This document shows, piece by piece, positions 61,700 to 64,000 of a DNA stretch of 64,000 bases. Under the pieces are notes generated by a model, which was not told where the DNA came from, made no database searches, and saw only the letters and a list, made by a program, of their open reading frames with translations. Numbering within the stretch: position 1 is the first letter of the stretch; every line of letters begins with the position of its first letter. Position numbers and translations under genes: made by a program. The stretch covers positions 109,927 through 173,926 of the forward strand of contig DUBH01000083.1 in NCBI GenBank assembly GCA_012960415.1, written 5' to 3'. The stretch is from Henriciella sp. GTDB taxonomy: Bacteria > Pseudomonadota > Alphaproteobacteria > Caulobacterales > Hyphomonadaceae.

Positions 61700-63169
61700 A
61701 TGATAGCTCTTTTCCTCATCGTCTGTCTCATCGTCGTCGCTGGCCTGATCGTCCTCTGGGCGTCCGGCCTGTCGGGCAATGTCGTCATCACGCTCGGCGC
61801 CGACACGATCAGCATCGAGCTTGTCGTGGCGATCCTTGGCGTCATCCTGCTCGGCGCGGTTATGGCGCTTGTCTGGGCCGCGCTCGCCGGTCTGATCAAG
61901 CTGCCGAAACGCTTTGGACAGGCGCGCCGCAATTCGAAAAAGCGCAGCGCCAACCGGTCGCTCGCCGACGGCATCCTCGCGGCTGAAGCTGGCGATATCA
62001 GCCTCTCGCGCAAATATGCGAGCCGCGCGGCCCAGCATGCCGATGATGAGCGGCTGAAGCTGCTCCTGGAAGCGCGCACAGCGGAAATCGCGCATGACTG
62101 GCCAAGCGCCGAACGCGCATGGGGGCAGCTGGCCCGTCTTCCCGGCGGCGAACTTGCTGGCCTTCGCGGCGCAGCTATTGCCGCCACTGAACGCGGCGAC
62201 ACCGCGGCGGCTGAAGCGCGCGCCCGTGAAGCGCTGGAACTCAAGACAGCTGCCGACTGGCCGTTCACCTCGCTGTTCGACAGCCAGGTCGCCCGCGGGC
62301 ACTGGCAGGATGCGATAGAGACGCTCTCCATCGGTGAACGCCGGGGCCTGATCTCGGGCGACAGCCTCCGCCGCAGGCGCTCGGTGCTCTACACCGCACA
62401 AGCGACCGGCATGCCAAACGCAGAACGCCGCGACGCCCAGAAACTTCTGGCCGATGCGCTGCGCGCCTCTCCAGCCTTCGCGCCTGCCGCCTATCATGGC
62501 GCGCGCCAGCTGAAGCTCGAAGGCAAGGTAAAAGCAGCGCAGGGCGTCCTCGAACTTGGCTGGCGCTCCAGCCCGCATCCGGCGCTTGCCCATCTCAGCC
62601 GTAGGCTCGATCCCGAAGACACGCCGAAGACGCAATCGGCGCGTCTCCGAGCGCTGATCGATACCAATCCCGATGCTCGCGAGAGCCGCATCCTCAAGGC
62701 AGAGATCGCGATGGCAGAGCGCGACTGGATTGCCGCCATAAAGGAACTCGCCCCGCTGGTCGAAGAACAGCCAACGGCGCGGCTTTGCCTGCTGCTGGAA
62801 CAGGCGCTCCGCGGCTATGGCGACAATTCCGAAGCCGACCGCTGGGGCCGCATGGCCATTACGGCCTCAAGAGAGGCTGAATGGTCGGACATCGACCCGA
62901 ATGGACAGGCCTTTGACTACTCGCGCCGCGACTGGGCCCGCCTCGTCTACGCTTTCGGCGATGCAGGCAAACTCATCCATCCGCGCTATGAATCCTATGG
63001 CCGTGAACTTGAGGCGGGCCGCTATATCGCGCTGCCTGCCCCTGTCGCTGCCGTGCGCACCCGCCAGGCCGAACCGCAAAAGGCCCTGCCGCCTGCCAGC
63101 GAGCCCGGCCGCACCATGACAGAGCCGCCAGTCGACTATGTCCGCGACGGTGAGCAGGACGAGGCCTAG
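61700..63169 (+). CDS. hemY: HemY-like TPR protein
   Basis: 489 residues. Two transmembrane helices at the N-terminus (about 3-22 and 37-66) with basic loop, then TPR-like repeats (from residue 90, LSRKYASRAAQHADDERLKLLLEARTAEIAHDWPSAERAW) in the periplasm or cytoplasm, ending in a Pro/Glu-rich tail. HemY_N proteins follow the mitofilin gene in the haem operon; they are not the protoporphyrinogen oxidase. Role in tetrapyrrole handling is undefined. Confidence 0.88.
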   Translation: MIALFLIVCLIVVAGLIVLWASGLSGNVVITLGADTISIELVVAILGVILLGAVMALVWAALAGLIKLPKRFGQARRNSKKRSANRSLADGILAAEAGDISLSRKYASRAAQHADDERLKLLLEARTAEIAHDWPSAERAWGQLARLPGGELAGLRGAAIAATERGDTAAAEARAREALELKTAADWPFTSLFDSQVARGHWQDAIETLSIGERRGLISGDSLRRRRSVLYTAQATGMPNAERRDAQKLLADALRASPAFAPAAYHGARQLKLEGKVKAAQGVLELGWRSSPHPALAHLSRRLDPEDTPKTQSARLRALIDTNPDARESRILKAEIAMAERDWIAAIKELAPLVEEQPTARLCLLLEQALRGYGDNSEADRWGRMAITASREAEWSDIDPNGQAFDYSRRDWARLVYAFGDAGKLIHPRYESYGRELEAGRYIALPAPVAAVRTRQAEPQKALPPASEPGRTMTEPPVDYVRDGEQDEA

Positions 63170-63257
63170 AACCACAACAGAAACACGCTGCGCCGCCCTG
63201 AATTGTCTACTTGCCGAACGGCACGCTTGACGGTATTGAGGCGCCTTCCAACGGATA

Positions 63258-63333
63258 GCCGCCTTAGCTCAGCTGGTAGAGCATCGCATTCGTAATGCGG
63301 GGGTCAGGTGTTCAAGTCACCTAGGCGGCACCA
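63258..63333 (+). tRNA. tRNA-Thr (CGT)
   Basis: 76 bases folding as a cloverleaf: acceptor stem GCCGCCT/AGGCGGC, D arm with GCTC...GAGC, anticodon arm TCGCA-TTCGTAA-TGCGG with anticodon CGT, T arm AGGTG...CACCT with loop TTCAAGT, and an encoded CCA after discriminator A. It reads ACG codons. It lies after the haem operon; its 3' end adjoins a large palindrome. Confidence 0.96.
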
Positions 63334-63394
63334 TTCATTTCCCGGTTTGCTTCGCAGAATTTTTGGTCCAGTGGACCAAAAATAGGAAATGAAT
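63333..63394. repeat. Nested palindrome adjoining tRNA-Thr 3' end
   Basis: An outer perfect 10-bp inverted repeat ATTCATTTCC (63333-63342) / GGAAATGAAT (63385-63394) encloses an inner perfect palindrome ATTTTTGGTCC (63359-63369) / GGACCAAAAAT (63373-63383). The left outer arm begins on the last base of the encoded CCA. The inner stem could act as tRNA terminator. The two-level symmetry is unusual for that. Confidence 0.7.
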
Positions 63395-63554
63395 GCGGCG
63401 GCAGCCGCCTTCCGACGAACCAAATCAGGTGAAAAATGTCCCGGCAGGGGCTTTTGGGTTCTGATCCCGTTTCCTCGCTTCGCTCGTCACATGGATCGCG
63501 CTCAAGGCTGCGCTTGCACCGTCCTTGCTTCTAACGTGCCGCCCTAGAGGCCGC
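63395..63554. other. Intergenic tail after tRNA-Thr
   Basis: 160 bases without a credible gene. The sequence is GC-poor relative to coding neighbours and holds no site I recognise; it may be the remnant of a decayed element next to the tRNA, which is speculation. Confidence 0.35.
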
Positions 63555-64000
63555 TCAAGCCCCCGGCTCGATCAGCACCTTTATCTCACTTGGATGCCTC
63601 GCAAGGGCATCAAAGGCTGCCTCAGTCTCGGCAAGCGGCCGTCGGCTCGTGATCAGCCGAGACGCGAGCTCGCCATGCTGAACGAACCGCGCCAGCGCTT
63701 CCTCGAACTCTTCCGGCCTGTAGGCAAAGCTGAATTCGAGCGTGAGCTCCCGCACGATGGCTTCCAGCGGTGTGATCGTCTCCTGATGCGGGCAGACACC
63801 GGCCACGACGATATGGCTGTGTGGCATTGCCGAATTGATCACATCATTGATGAGCCCTGGCACGCCGGTGCACTCAAATATGTTCGCACCGTGCGGCAGG
63901 CCGTGAAATTCCCGCGCAAGGAGAGGCGACATCGCGGCAGGCGAAAAATCAGTCCGCGCCCATTGGGTGAAGGCGCTTTCCTTTGCCGGATCGATGACGA
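63555..64000 (-). CDS. Zinc-type alcohol dehydrogenase-like protein, C-terminal part
   Basis: The frame is open from the right edge to the stop at 63555. Readable C-terminal motifs are FECTGVPGLINDVINSAMPHSHIVVAGVC (end of the NAD-binding Rossmann fold) and LARHPSEIKVLIEPGA, as in medium-chain dehydrogenases. The N-terminal catalytic zinc region is outside the window. Specific substrate cannot be told. The start is not in view. Confidence 0.8.
   Translation of the reverse strand, partial: VIDPAKESAFTQWARTDFSPAAMSPLLAREFHGLPHGANIFECTGVPGLINDVINSAMPHSHIVVAGVCPHQETITPLEAIVRELTLEFSFAYRPEEFEEALARFVQHGELASRLITSRRPLAETEAAFDALARHPSEIKVLIEPGA

Noticed and set aside
61700..63169. Protoporphyrinogen oxidase (the other gene called hemY)
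   Set aside because: The protein has two N-terminal membrane helices and TPR-like repeats and lacks a FAD-binding motif.
1..64000. CRISPR array, insertion sequence or prophage
   Set aside because: No regularly spaced repeats, transposase, integrase or phage structural motif were found in either strand.

Overview
The window is a 64 kb piece of GC-rich alphaproteobacterial chromosome. The gene content points to the Caulobacterales/Hyphomonadales side of the class (Hyphomonadaceae-like). The clues are a ChpT-type phosphotransferase next to a single-domain response regulator and CheR, an UrcA-family protein, an Oar-like TonB receptor, the order Suv3-like helicase / S4 protein / TerB / FdxA / CarD / RpoH / ClpB, and the operon hemC-hemD-mitofilin-hemY. 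The genus call is inference. I see no insertion sequence, prophage, plasmid gene or CRISPR array; nearly everything looks like core or lineage-specific chromosomal sequence.

Layout. 1-0.6 kb: a lipoprotein reading frame that switches frame into a membrane-protein fragment at the left edge. 0.8-3.5 kb: a zinc-uptake locus (Zur-like box, small His-containing protein, ZnuD-like TonB receptor with two His/Asp/Glu-rich loops). 3.9-5.8 kb: class I ribonucleotide reductase alpha subunit with an NrdR-type box upstream. 6-8.6 kb: serine hydrolase, small anchored protein and a DUF3298-type lipoprotein. 8.6-11.7 kb: PutA. 11.8-13.8 kb: glycosyltransferase and phosphotransferase-fold kinase in overlapping frames. 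13.8-15.9 kb: PstS-like lipoprotein and MurI. 16-20.2 kb: phasin-like/helix-hairpin-helix protein, lipoamide-dehydrogenase-like flavoprotein, zinc-ribbon metallopeptidase, membrane protein. 20.2-22 kb: agmatine-to-putrescine pair. 22.1-25.3 kb: Oar-like receptor.

25.5-35.7 kb: ArnT-like glycosyltransferase, then the helicase-S4-TerB-ferredoxin-CarD-RpoH-ClpB block. 35.8-40 kb: S9 peptidase, UrcA protein, M23 peptidase. 40.1-44.4 kb: ydbH-ynbE-ydbL-type operon for lipid traffic between the two membranes. 44.4-46.5 kb: chpT, a disrupted response regulator and cheR. 46.6-47.7 kb: small membrane protein and winged-helix regulator with a palindromic operator on the -10 box. 47.7-51.4 kb: secreted beta/gamma-crystallin protein, RimM, glycosyltransferase, GST-like protein. 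51.4-52.1 kb: hsp20 with a ROSE-type RNA thermometer and a sigma-32-like promoter. 52.1-56.5 kb: lipoprotein methyltransferase, 2OG oxygenase, pyrophosphatase, LysE exporter, carbonic anhydrase, TetR regulator. 56.5-63.2 kb: TsaD, GH5 lipoprotein, hemC-hemD-mitofilin-hemY. 63.3-64 kb: tRNA-Thr(CGT), a nested palindrome and a truncated zinc-type dehydrogenase.

Three regulatory themes tie genes together. Heat shock: rpoH is encoded here, and clpB and hsp20 both carry CTTG-N-CCC type promoters with the same 15-bp spacer, hsp20 adding a thermometer. Metal and phosphate: a Zur-like box before the zinc receptor and Pho-like repeats before pstS. Envelope maintenance: M23 peptidase, YdbH system, UrcA protein, mitofilin and several lipoproteins. 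The strongest points for a second look are the response regulator broken by a hairpin insertion, the ROSE/hsp20 unit, the zinc receptor locus, an S4 gene with an apparent ATA start, the nested palindrome abutting tRNA-Thr, and a methyltransferase fold carrying a lipoprotein signal.
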